Assembly (NCBI GenBank): GCA_030529855.1
Contig: JAUMWC010000002.1
Span: 1-64,000 of the forward strand
DNA from: Gemella sp.
Lineage (GTDB): Bacteria; Bacillota; Bacilli; Staphylococcales; Gemellaceae
Direction of reading: 5' to 3'
Length of the DNA: 64,000 nt
The notes below the pieces were generated by a model. The model did not search any database and was not told the DNA's origin. It was given only the letters and a program-made list of their open reading frames with translations. This document shows, piece after piece, positions 53,390-62,069 of this stretch. The position numbers and the translations under genes were made by a program. Position 1 is the first letter of the stretch. Each line of letters begins with the position of its first letter.

Positions 53390-54595
53390 TTATGATAACC
53401 AAGATAAGAAACTTGAGATTATCGTAATATTGAAGAAGTCGATAAATAGCGCTCCTACTATTGGTAATACGAAGAAGGCTACTCTTGAGTAAGTGTAACT
53501 TTCACTAATACTTCTCATATTTGCCATACCGTTAGGTGTAGCTCCTAAACCGAATCCCATGTGTCCTGCTGACATTACTACTGCATCGTAGTTAGATCCC
53601 ATTATTCTGAACGTTACGAAGTAGATGTAGATCCACGCTAAGACAGCTTGAGCGATTAACAGAACTGTTAATGACCCTGCAACTCCTGCAAGTTCCCAAA
53701 CTTTAAGAGTAATCATAGCCATTCCTAAGAATAAGTTTAACGATACGTCTTCGATAATTCTAATTTCTTCATAGTGGATAGACCATTTATCTGTGTTATC
53801 AGCAACATTTCTAAGAATCGCTGCTACTAACATTGGTCCGATGTAAGCCGGGAATTTTACGAATTGGTTAATAAATTCTGATAAGTATGATCCGATAAAC
53901 ATAGCTACTAAAATTACAAAGAATGCTTTTGTAAAGTTTTCTCCATTTAGAACTTTTACTTCTTTACCGAATAATAATTCATTATCTTCATCTGTAGCTT
54001 TACTTGAATCTTCTGTTTCGATTTTTACATTTTTTCTCTTAATTAAAGTTCTAGCAAGTGGTCCACCTAGAGATGATCCTGCAATTAAACCAAACGTCGC
54101 TGCTGCGATAGCTACTGTTGACGCACCTTGAATTCCTAATGCTTCAACTTGTGGTGCAACTGCTGCTGATGTTCCGTGTCCACCAGTCATCGGTGTAGAC
54201 CCTGTCATTAAGGCAAGTAATGGATCAATTCCTAATAGAGTACCAATACCTACTGCTGTAAAGTTTTGTGCCACTACTAATCCTACTGCTGCAGTTAAGA
54301 AAAGAACTACTTTCTTTCCTCCAAGTTTTAGTAACTTCCAAGAAGCGTTAAACCCGATACTTGTAAAGAACATCGTCATAAAGAATGTTTGTAGTGTATT
54401 ATCGAACTTAAAAGTCACAAGCCCACTAACATATAACCCTAAATGTATAAGGGCAAATAAGAACCCTCCTACTACTGGCGCTGGGATATGAAAATTCGAC
54501 AAGAATTTTACTCTTTTTACTAATATATTACCTATAATAAGTGCAAGTACGGCCAAACCAATGGTCTGAACCATATTCATTTTTATTTCTAACAT
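53390..54595 (-). CDS. gltS: Sodium/glutamate symporter
   Basis: A 401-residue transporter of the ESS family with about ten to twelve helices and two re-entrant loops. GSTPMTGGHGTSAAVAPQVE in the first half and AGHMGFGLGATPNGMANM in the second are the paired pore-loop signatures. The central hydrophilic linker is rich in charged residues (IKRKNVKIETEDSSKATDED). It imports glutamate with sodium. Single-gene transcript. The terminator of the plus-strand small membrane protein gene lies just past its stop. Confidence 0.96.
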   Translation of the reverse strand: MLEIKMNMVQTIGLAVLALIIGNILVKRVKFLSNFHIPAPVVGGFLFALIHLGLYVSGLVTFKFDNTLQTFFMTMFFTSIGFNASWKLLKLGGKKVVLFLTAAVGLVVAQNFTAVGIGTLLGIDPLLALMTGSTPMTGGHGTSAAVAPQVEALGIQGASTVAIAAATFGLIAGSSLGGPLARTLIKRKNVKIETEDSSKATDEDNELLFGKEVKVLNGENFTKAFFVILVAMFIGSYLSEFINQFVKFPAYIGPMLVAAILRNVADNTDKWSIHYEEIRIIEDVSLNLFLGMAMITLKVWELAGVAGSLTVLLIAQAVLAWIYIYFVTFRIMGSNYDAVVMSAGHMGFGLGATPNGMANMRSISESYTYSRVAFFVLPIVGALFIDFFNITIISSFLSWLS

Positions 54596-54766
54596 AAAAT
54601 AAATTCCTTTCTAAATAAAGATCAATTTCTAATTATATTATAAAGTTATAATCTCTATATAATAAACTAGATGTTTTCATTTTACACTACTTTTTTATAT
54701 TTTTGTAATATTTGTCAGAAAATATGACACAATATATTAAAAACGGAAAAATAACCTATAAAAATA

Positions 54767-54792
54767 AAGACAAGGTATAAAAACCTTGTCTT
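54767..54792 (-). terminator. Terminator after the YitT-family gene
   Basis: AAGACAAGG, 8-base loop, CCTTGTCTT, then TATTTTTA on the minus strand. Confidence 0.85.
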
Positions 54793-55633
54793 AGTGAATA
54801 TCTTTCTTTTTAAAGTTAGCTCCTGCTACTTCAGATATATTTCCTATTGATAAGAAAGCATTGCTATCCATATCCATTACTATTTCTTTTAATTTCGCTT
54901 CTTCTATACGAGTGATTACACAGAAAATAACTTTTGTATCTTCTCCGCTATAACCACCTTCAGCTTTAAGCAGAGTTACTCCCCTACCTAATCTATCTTG
55001 AATCGCTGAACTAATTTCTTCGTATTCTTTTGAAATAATCATTACAGATTTAGATTCGTTTATCCCTTCAATTACTACATCCATAACCTTGGCTGCAACA
55101 AAATATGAAATCATCGAATATAAAGCCGATTCCCAAGAAAATACAAATCCTGCTACTGTGAATATAATTACATTAATAATCAGAACCATATCTCCAACCG
55201 ATAACGGTAAATTCTTAGTCGCAAAGATAGAAAACATCTCACTTCCATCTAAAGTACCACCTGATCTAATAACAAGTCCTACTCCAAGACCTAAAATAAT
55301 CCCACCAAAGATACAAGCTAAAAATGGGTCAGTTATTAATGGTGGATAGGGATGAAATACACTAGTAAATGATGACATGACTATAATCCCAAAAATAGAT
55401 GCTACTGTAAATGATACCCCTATTTGCTTATAACCTAGATAAATAAATGGAATATTTAATAGAACAATAAATATACCTAAAGGTAAATCTATATAACGTT
55501 GAATAATCATAGAGATACCTACAACCCCACCGTCTAATATGTTATTTGGTATAAGAAAAAACTCTAATCCTGCAGCAAATAAGATAGCTCCCAGGGTTAT
55601 CAATGCGTACTTTTGAATACTCGCTCTCTTCAA
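54791..55633 (-). CDS. YitT-family membrane protein (DUF161/DUF2179)
   Basis: A 280-residue protein with about five to six helices (residues 10-180), containing FLIPNNILDGGVVGISMIIQ and GLVIRSGGTLDGSEMFSIFA, and a cytosolic C-terminal DUF2179 domain (about 195-275) with RLGRGVTLLKAEGGYSG. The start is a TTG at 55633 with GTAGGAGG 7 bases upstream. The family is widespread in Gram-positive bacteria and of unknown molecular function, proposed to be a transporter with a ligand-sensing tail. Single-gene transcript with an extended -10 promoter. Confidence 0.93.
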   Translation of the reverse strand: MKRASIQKYALITLGAILFAAGLEFFLIPNNILDGGVVGISMIIQRYIDLPLGIFIVLLNIPFIYLGYKQIGVSFTVASIFGIIVMSSFTSVFHPYPPLITDPFLACIFGGIILGLGVGLVIRSGGTLDGSEMFSIFATKNLPLSVGDMVLIINVIIFTVAGFVFSWESALYSMISYFVAAKVMDVVIEGINESKSVMIISKEYEEISSAIQDRLGRGVTLLKAEGGYSGEDTKVIFCVITRIEEAKLKEIVMDMDSNAFLSIGNISEVAGANFKKKDIH

Positions 55634-55681
55634 TATGAAACCTCCTACTAATTTAATTTATTTTTCTAACTCTTATATAAA

Positions 55682-55690
55682 ATTATAACA
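55682..55690 (-). promoter_or_regulatory. Extended -10 promoter of the YitT-family gene
   Basis: TGTTATAAT on the minus strand, about 50 bases before the TTG start; no clear -35. Confidence 0.5.
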
Positions 55691-55726
55691 TAATATCTAT
55701 AAAAATTCTAATTATTACTATCTAGT

Positions 55727-55764
55727 AAAAAATACTAGTAGCACTAAGTCTACTAGTATTTTTT
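55727..55764. terminator. Terminator of the glycogen operon
   Basis: AAAAAATACTAGTAG, 8-base loop and its complement ending TTTTTT, directly after the glgP stop. Perfect 15-base stem. Confidence 0.9.
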
Positions 55765-55774
55765 ACCGTATTAG

Positions 55775-58222
55775 TTACTTAACTTTTTCAATTTTCCAAA
55801 TGTTCTTAGCATATTCTTCTACTGAACGATCAGCTGAGAAGATACCCGCATTTGCTGTATTGATTAGGCTCATACGTCCCCATAATTCTTTATCTTCGAA
55901 TACTTTAGCTGCATCTGCTTGACGGTCTACATAAGAGTCAAAGTCTGCTAAACACATGTAAGTATCATTAGTTAATAGAGAATCTACTAAGTAAGAGAAG
56001 TTCATTCCTCCTACTGTGATAGTTCTGATGAAGTCTAATGTTTCTTTAACTCTTTGAGAATTATTGTAGTATTCCCATGGTCTGTATCCGTTACGGTTCA
56101 GTTCTTCAACTTCTGGAGTTGTTAGACCGAAGATAAAGATGTTATCTTCTCCTACTGCATCGTAGATTTCAACGTTAGCTCCGTCCATCGTTCCAACAGT
56201 AACAGCTCCGTTAAGCATTAGTTTCATGTTTCCTGTTCCCGATGCTTCTTTACCTGCTTGAGAAATTTGCTCAGAAATATCTGCTGCTGGAATAATGATT
56301 TCTGCTAGTGATACTTTGTAGTCTTCTAAGAATACTACTTTAATGTAGTCACGTACTTCTGGATCTGCTTCAATCATTTGTCCTAATGAGTGAATGAACT
56401 TGATGATGTTCTTAGCTACGTGGTATCCTGATGATGCTTTAGCCGCAAAGATAAATGTTCTTGGTGTTGGTTTTAATCCATTGAACTTGATTTCTTTGTA
56501 TAGGTAAGCAATGTGCAGAGCGTTTAATAATTGACGCTTGTATTCGTGAAGTCTCTTAACTTGTACATCAAAGATTGAATCTGGATTTACTTCGATTCCT
56601 TGAGTTTCACGGATGTAGTTTGCTAATTGCTCTTTTTTAGTTCTCTTAATCTTATTAATTTCAGCGATTACTTTTTTATCTTTAGCGAATTTGTTTAATT
56701 CTGAAATCTTAGATAAGTCTTTTACGAAATCTACTTTTAAGATTTTTTCTAGATATTCAGTAAGCTCTGGGTTGGCTTGTCCAATCCAACGACGGTGTGC
56801 AATACCATTTGTAACATTTCCAAATCTTCCTGGGAATAACTCATTAAATGTCTTGAATGTTGAATCTACTAAAATATCTGAGTGCAGTTTAGAAACTCCA
56901 TTTACATTGTAAGATGCAACGATACATAAGTTAGCCATTCTAATCATTCCGTCATAGATAATAGCTGTTTCTGCTAGTGTGTACTCTTTACCTTGATCAA
57001 TTACCCATTGGCAGAATCTCTTGTTGATTTCTTCAATGATTGAATAAATACGTGGTAATAATGGTTTGAATAAGTCTACTGACCATTTTTCTAAGGCTTC
57101 AGCCATAATTGTGTGGTTTGTGTAAGCGAAAGTCTCTGTAGAGATTTCCCAAGCTCTCTCCCAAGTGTAGTTGTACTCATCGATTAATAAACGCATTAAT
57201 TCAGCTACTGCTAGTGATGGGTGAGTGTCGTTGATGTGTAAACTTACTTTTTCTGATAAGTTTTCTAAAGTTCCGTATTCTACAAAGTGGTTCTTTAATA
57301 ATTGTTGTAGAGATGCACTTACGAAGAAGTATTGTTGCTTGATACGTAACTCTTTTCCTTCATTTGTAGCATCTGCTGGGTATAATAATTTAGAGATTGA
57401 TGATGCAATGTTCTCTGCTTCTGCTGATTTAGAGTAGTCTCCTGCTTCGAACATTTTCATATTAAATCCAGTTTTAGCTTTTGCTTCCCATAAACGTAAT
57501 GTGTTTACAGATTCAGATTTGTATCCTGAAATTAATAAGTCATAAGGTTCTGCAATTACTGATGCATAATCTTTATGTTCAACTACTAATTTTCCATTTT
57601 CGAATCTCTCTTCTACGTGTCCGTAGAATTTAACTTCGATTTCTTCATCATTACGGTAAACAAGTCCATATTTTCCTAAGTCTAACCAGTGGTCAGGGAA
57701 TTCTTGTTGCCAACCATTGTTGATTACTTGTTTGAAGATTCCGTACTCGTAAAGAATTGAGAATCCTGTTACTGGATAGTCAGTTGCTGTTAAGGCATCT
57801 AGGTAACAAGACGCTAAACGTCCAAGACCACCATTTCCTAAACCTGGATCTGGCTCAATTGCATAGATATCGTTTAAATCAAAGTTGTTTTTAGCAAGGT
57901 ATTTTTTCACATCTTCTTCAATGTTTAAGTTGAATAAGTTATTACGTAAAGTTTTACCTACTAAGAACTCCATCGACATGTAGTAAGCACGTTTTTGTTT
58001 ATTTTCTTTTATTTTGTTTTCAAAAGCAAATTTTTTAGCTGATAATTCATCTCTTACTACTGACATCACAGCTTCATATACTTGTCGTTTACTTGCTTTC
58101 TTAATCTCAATCCCAAATCTATTAGCTAAATATTTTTCAATATCTTTTTCAAATGTTTTTTTAGTCACGTTTTCCTTCTCCTTTTTCTTGGATAAAAATT
58201 TCTTTTTCATTTTTTTATACAT
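55775..58222 (-). CDS. glgP: Glycogen phosphorylase
   Basis: An 815-residue GT35 enzyme that releases glucose-1-phosphate from glycogen. YYMSMEFLVGKTLRNNL near 75, DPGLGNGGLGRLASCYLDAL near 125, and EASGTGNMKLMLNGA with the PLP lysine near 660 are the diagnostic blocks. It has a short basic N-terminal extension (about 25 residues of Lys-rich sequence). The ATG at 58222 has AAGGAG in front. As last gene of glgBCDAP it pairs breakdown with synthesis in one transcript. Confidence 0.98.
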   Translation of the reverse strand: MYKKMKKKFLSKKKEKENVTKKTFEKDIEKYLANRFGIEIKKASKRQVYEAVMSVVRDELSAKKFAFENKIKENKQKRAYYMSMEFLVGKTLRNNLFNLNIEEDVKKYLAKNNFDLNDIYAIEPDPGLGNGGLGRLASCYLDALTATDYPVTGFSILYEYGIFKQVINNGWQQEFPDHWLDLGKYGLVYRNDEEIEVKFYGHVEERFENGKLVVEHKDYASVIAEPYDLLISGYKSESVNTLRLWEAKAKTGFNMKMFEAGDYSKSAEAENIASSISKLLYPADATNEGKELRIKQQYFFVSASLQQLLKNHFVEYGTLENLSEKVSLHINDTHPSLAVAELMRLLIDEYNYTWERAWEISTETFAYTNHTIMAEALEKWSVDLFKPLLPRIYSIIEEINKRFCQWVIDQGKEYTLAETAIIYDGMIRMANLCIVASYNVNGVSKLHSDILVDSTFKTFNELFPGRFGNVTNGIAHRRWIGQANPELTEYLEKILKVDFVKDLSKISELNKFAKDKKVIAEINKIKRTKKEQLANYIRETQGIEVNPDSIFDVQVKRLHEYKRQLLNALHIAYLYKEIKFNGLKPTPRTFIFAAKASSGYHVAKNIIKFIHSLGQMIEADPEVRDYIKVVFLEDYKVSLAEIIIPAADISEQISQAGKEASGTGNMKLMLNGAVTVGTMDGANVEIYDAVGEDNIFIFGLTTPEVEELNRNGYRPWEYYNNSQRVKETLDFIRTITVGGMNFSYLVDSLLTNDTYMCLADFDSYVDRQADAAKVFEDKELWGRMSLINTANAGIFSADRSVEEYAKNIWKIEKVK

Positions 58223-58242
58223 TCAGCTCTCCTTTTTAATGG

Positions 58243-59667
58243 TTACGCTAAAGTTTTAAATATTTCTAAGTACTTCTTAGCTGATTTTTCCCAAGATACA
58301 TCGTACTTGATCGCATTAGTCATAACCTTTTTCCAGTGATCTTTGTGGTTGTAGTAAGTATCTACAGCCCTATGGATAGCTCCAAGCATATCATGCGCAT
58401 TGTATGATTGGAATGTAAATCCACGTCCATGTCCAGTTTCTGGATTGTAAGCTTCTACTGTATCTCTAAGTCCACCTACTTCGTGAACGATAGGCACCGT
58501 TGCATATCTCATAGAAATAAGTTGTGATAATCCACAAGGCTCTGTTTTAGATGGCATCAAGAACATATCACATGATGAGTATACTTTTGATGACACTTCA
58601 TTAGAGAACATAATTAAAGCTCTAGCCTTATCATAACGACGGTGTTCAATTGCTCTTAGAGCATCTTCATAAGCACTTGCCCCTGTTCCTAATATTACTA
58701 ATTGAGCTCCTGTATTAAGTATTTCATCAGCAACGTGTAAAACTAGGTCTATTCCTTTTTGATGAGTAAGTCTTGTAACCATTCCTATCATTGGAATATC
58801 TGCATTAACTTCTAACCCTAATTCTTTTTGGAAAGCAAGTTTGTTTTCTTTTTTTAGTTTTAGTGATTTTAAATCAAAGTTTTTTGTTATTAACGGATCT
58901 TTTTTAGAGTTAAATTTATCAACATCAATACCATTTACAATTCCATATAGTTTTCCTCTTTCTACATTTAGAATAGAGTCTAAACCGTAAGAATATGCTG
59001 GTGTTAGAATTTCATGAGCATACGTTTCACTCACTGTATTAATTCTATCAGCTAATTGGATAGCACCTTTTAATAAGTTAAGTGTTCCCTTGTAAATCAA
59101 AGCATCATAGTATTTGTTGTCTAATCCAAATAATGAACCTAAGATAAGTGGGTCAAATTGTCCTTGGAATTCAATATTGTGAATTGATAATAAAGTTTTT
59201 GTATTAGCGAAAAATTCACTTCCACAAGATTTAAAGTGGTCTAAGTAAATAACCGATAAAGCTGCGTGCCAATCATTAGCATTAATTACATCTGGCTTGT
59301 AGTCAATATGTGGAAGAATTTCTAAAGCTGCTTTAGAGAAGAATGCAAATCTCTCTGCATCATCATACTCTCCATAAGTTGCATCTCTTCCAAAGTAGTA
59401 TTCATTATCTATAAAGTAGAATTTTATACCATCTACTTCTGTTTCAAAAATACCACAGTATACGTGTCTCCAACCTAAATCAACAAAAATATATTTAACG
59501 TATCTTAAACCATATTTTTCTCTATCAATAGATTTATATAAAGGCAGAACTACTCTTGCTTCCGCTCCTTCTTCTTTTAAAGCTTTAGGTAATGATCCGA
59601 TAACATCTCCTAATCCCCCAACTTTAACAAAAGGTGCCGCTTCTGCTGCTATAAAATATAATTTCAT
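58243..59667 (-). CDS. glgA: Glycogen synthase (ADP-glucose)
   Basis: A 474-residue GT5 enzyme adding glucose from ADP-glucose to the growing glucan. KVGGLGDVIGSLPKAL at 15-30 is the donor-binding KxGGL motif, ANDWHAALSVIYLDHF near 130 and TRLTHQKGIDLVL follow, and PSKTEPCGLSQLISMRYATV near 378 carries the E-x7-E-like catalytic region. Length matches the bacterial enzyme. It lies 80 bases after glgD, with a hairpin in between, and 20 bases before glgP. Confidence 0.98.
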   Translation of the reverse strand: MKLYFIAAEAAPFVKVGGLGDVIGSLPKALKEEGAEARVVLPLYKSIDREKYGLRYVKYIFVDLGWRHVYCGIFETEVDGIKFYFIDNEYYFGRDATYGEYDDAERFAFFSKAALEILPHIDYKPDVINANDWHAALSVIYLDHFKSCGSEFFANTKTLLSIHNIEFQGQFDPLILGSLFGLDNKYYDALIYKGTLNLLKGAIQLADRINTVSETYAHEILTPAYSYGLDSILNVERGKLYGIVNGIDVDKFNSKKDPLITKNFDLKSLKLKKENKLAFQKELGLEVNADIPMIGMVTRLTHQKGIDLVLHVADEILNTGAQLVILGTGASAYEDALRAIEHRRYDKARALIMFSNEVSSKVYSSCDMFLMPSKTEPCGLSQLISMRYATVPIVHEVGGLRDTVEAYNPETGHGRGFTFQSYNAHDMLGAIHRAVDTYYNHKDHWKKVMTNAIKYDVSWEKSAKKYLEIFKTLA

Positions 59668-59699
59668 AATCTTTTCTCCTAATTATCAATAAAGCAGTT

Positions 59700-59732
59700 A
59701 TAGAGAATACTCAATTTTTGAATATTCTCTAT
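59700..59732 (-). other. Hairpin between glgD and glgA
   Basis: A 15-base stem (ATAGAGAATATTCAA, one G-U pair) with a 3-base loop, on the minus strand, without a following T-run. It is not a typical terminator. It could be an mRNA-processing or stabilising element, or a weak attenuator, changing the ratio of the upstream to the downstream glg proteins. Confidence 0.5.
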
Positions 59733-59747
59733 ATCCAATATTAGTTA

Positions 59748-60857
59748 CTATATTTCTACTTCTTTATGTACAATATACGGTTCAGTTGCTGTTCCCGATA
59801 CTGCTACCCCTTCAGAAACCTTAGCTCTTCTATCCATTATTGTATGGTTTATGTTTGTATTTTTACCAATTACACATCCATTCATAATAATAGAATTTCT
59901 TACTACTGCTCCTTCTTCTACAACTACACCACGTGAAATTACAGAATTTTCCACCATTCCTTTAATAGTACATCCGTCAGCTAAAACAGAGTTCTTAACT
60001 TCTGATGTTTCTGTATAAAGTGATGGTACACTATCCTTAACTCTAGTAAGAATATCTGTTCCAGATAAGAATAACTCTTCTCTCACTTCATCGTGTAGTA
60101 AATCCATATTAAAGTTATAGTAATCTTGAATATTATTAATTACTTTACAGTATCCGTGCACTCTATAAGCTTGAACATTTAACTTATTGTAATTCTTAGA
60201 AATATAATCTCTCATTAGGTTTTCCCATCCAAGAGTAACACCTCTTTGAACTAAATCTTTTAACAAATGCTTAGATAGAATATGAACTTTTAATTGAGTT
60301 GGAACTACTTCATTAAATCCATTAACATGGTAGAATGAATCGTATATCTTACCTCTATCATTAAATACTATTTGTGTATCTTGTGGTGCTGGTTCTTGGT
60401 ATGTATAAGCTACTGTAATATCTGCACCTGTGTTTTTGTGATACTCTAACATTTCTTCATAGTTAATATTAGCAACAATGTTAGTATCTGCTAAAATTAC
60501 ATAGTCTTGTAATACAGAATCTAAGTAGAATAATGCATTTCCTAAAGCCTCGAATTTATTGTTTATCACTGCTTTTAGACCTGTACCAGTTACTGGTGTT
60601 ATAATTTTTAGCCCTGCATTCTTTCTGTTAAGATCCCAGTCTTTCCCCCAACCTACGTGATCAACTAGAGAGTTATAGTTGTTACTAACTATAAGTCCTA
60701 TATTAGCAACTTGTGCTTTTACTAGTGATGATAGGGTAAAGTCTATTAATCTATAACGTGCACCTATTGGTAATGATGCTAGAGTTCTTTTCTTTGTTAA
60801 TCCTGATAAGTCATCTCCTCTGAAATTATCAGAAAATAAAATACTAAATGCGTTCAT
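59748..60857 (-). CDS. glgD: GlgD, regulatory subunit of ADP-glucose pyrophosphorylase
   Basis: A 369-residue paralogue of GlgC. The N-terminal nucleotide loop is degenerate: SDNFRGDDLSGLTKKRTLAS replaces the AGGxGxRL loop. SLPIGARYRLIDFTLSSLVK is kept, and the C-terminal left-handed beta-helix (SVLADGCTIKGMVENSVISR then GVVVEEGAVVRN) is intact. In Firmicutes GlgD is catalytically poor but raises the activity of GlgC in a hetero-oligomer. It follows glgC by 10 bases. Confidence 0.96.
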   Translation of the reverse strand: MNAFSILFSDNFRGDDLSGLTKKRTLASLPIGARYRLIDFTLSSLVKAQVANIGLIVSNNYNSLVDHVGWGKDWDLNRKNAGLKIITPVTGTGLKAVINNKFEALGNALFYLDSVLQDYVILADTNIVANINYEEMLEYHKNTGADITVAYTYQEPAPQDTQIVFNDRGKIYDSFYHVNGFNEVVPTQLKVHILSKHLLKDLVQRGVTLGWENLMRDYISKNYNKLNVQAYRVHGYCKVINNIQDYYNFNMDLLHDEVREELFLSGTDILTRVKDSVPSLYTETSEVKNSVLADGCTIKGMVENSVISRGVVVEEGAVVRNSIIMNGCVIGKNTNINHTIMDRRAKVSEGVAVSGTATEPYIVHKEVEI

Positions 60858-60867
60858 ATTATTCCTC

Positions 60868-62034
60868 CTATTTTGTAGCTACATCTTCTGTAACTACTTC
60901 ATTTTTCGGTACTACAGTAATCATATCTGCACCAGGTGTTATCTCTCTATGTCCTACTGTAACTCCTGATTTAATAACAGCACCTTCAGCAATAATAGAG
61001 TTATATACTTTGGCTCCTGACTCTACTACCGCACCTTCCATCAAGATAGATCCAACCACTTCTGCACCTTCATCAATCTTAACTCCTGAAGATAAAATCG
61101 ATTCTGTTAAGCTACCTTTAACTCTTGCACCATCTGGGATTAAAGAGTTCTTAACCTTCGCTTGACTTCCGATAAATTGCGGAGCTTTTTGAGTATGTCT
61201 GTAGTAAATTCTCCATAATGGATCTTGGATATTGAAGTTTCCTGTGTTCTTAATAAGATCCATATTAGCTTCCCATAGCGACTCAATAGTTCCTACATCT
61301 TTCCAGTAACCACTGAATGGGTAAGCATAGATAGCTTTTCCTTGAGATAACATAGTTGGAATAATATTATTACCAAAATCGTTCTCACTTGATTCATCAG
61401 CTTCATCTAAAATAAGTGCATCTCTTAAAACTTTCCAATTGAAAATGTAGATACCCATAGATGCCTTAGTAGAAATTGGGTGTTCTGGTTTTTCTACGAA
61501 AGCCTCTACTCTTAATTCATGGTTTGTATTTAAAATTCCAAAACGCTTAGCTTCTTCTAAACTTACATCAATATGAGCAATAGTTAGGTCTGCATTTTTT
61601 TCCTTGTGGAATTTAAGCATTTGGTCATAATTCATTTTGTAAATGTGGTCTCCAGATAGAATTAATACATATTCTGGATCATATTGTTCTAAATATTTAA
61701 TATTTTGGTAAATGGCATTGGCTGTTCCCTTGTACCATTCTCCAGATTTTCCTGCTGTATATGGTGGCAGGATTGATAATCCACCGTGCATTCTATCTAA
61801 GTCCCAAGGCTGACCGTTACCCATGTATGAGTTAAGCTCAAGTGGCATAAACTGAGTAAGTACTCCTACTGTAGAAATCCCCGAGTTTACACAGTTCGAT
61901 AACGGGAAATCAATTATTCTATATTTCCCTCCAAATGGAACCGCAGGTTTGGCCATATCTTTTGTTAGGGCGTGTAACCTAGTCCCTTGCCCTCCAGCAA
62001 GTAGCATTGCAACTATTTCTTTTTTTCTTACCAT
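60868..62034 (-). CDS. glgC: Glucose-1-phosphate adenylyltransferase
   Basis: A 388-residue enzyme making ADP-glucose from glucose-1-phosphate and ATP, the committed step of glycogen synthesis. [20 protein letters not shown] at 12-31 is the intact catalytic loop, [16 protein letters not shown] follows, and [14 protein letters not shown] and EKPEHP line the sugar site. The C-terminal beta-helix has repeated SxL/I-GA/V rungs. It pairs with the neighbouring GlgD. Confidence 0.98.
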   Translation of the reverse strand: MVRKKEIVAMLLAGGQGTRLHALTKDMAKPAVPFGGKYRIIDFPLSNCVNSGISTVGVLTQFMPLELNSYMGNGQPWDLDRMHGGLSILPPYTAGKSGEWYKGTANAIYQNIKYLEQYDPEYVLILSGDHIYKMNYDQMLKFHKEKNADLTIAHIDVSLEEAKRFGILNTNHELRVEAFVEKPEHPISTKASMGIYIFNWKVLRDALILDEADESSENDFGNNIIPTMLSQGKAIYAYPFSGYWKDVGTIESLWEANMDLIKNTGNFNIQDPLWRIYYRHTQKAPQFIGSQAKVKNSLIPDGARVKGSLTESILSSGVKIDEGAEVVGSILMEGAVVESGAKVYNSIIAEGAVIKSGVTVGHREITPGADMITVVPKNEVVTEDVATK

Positions 62035-62069
62035 AACTATTCTCTCCTAATAAATTTAATTCTTTAAGT

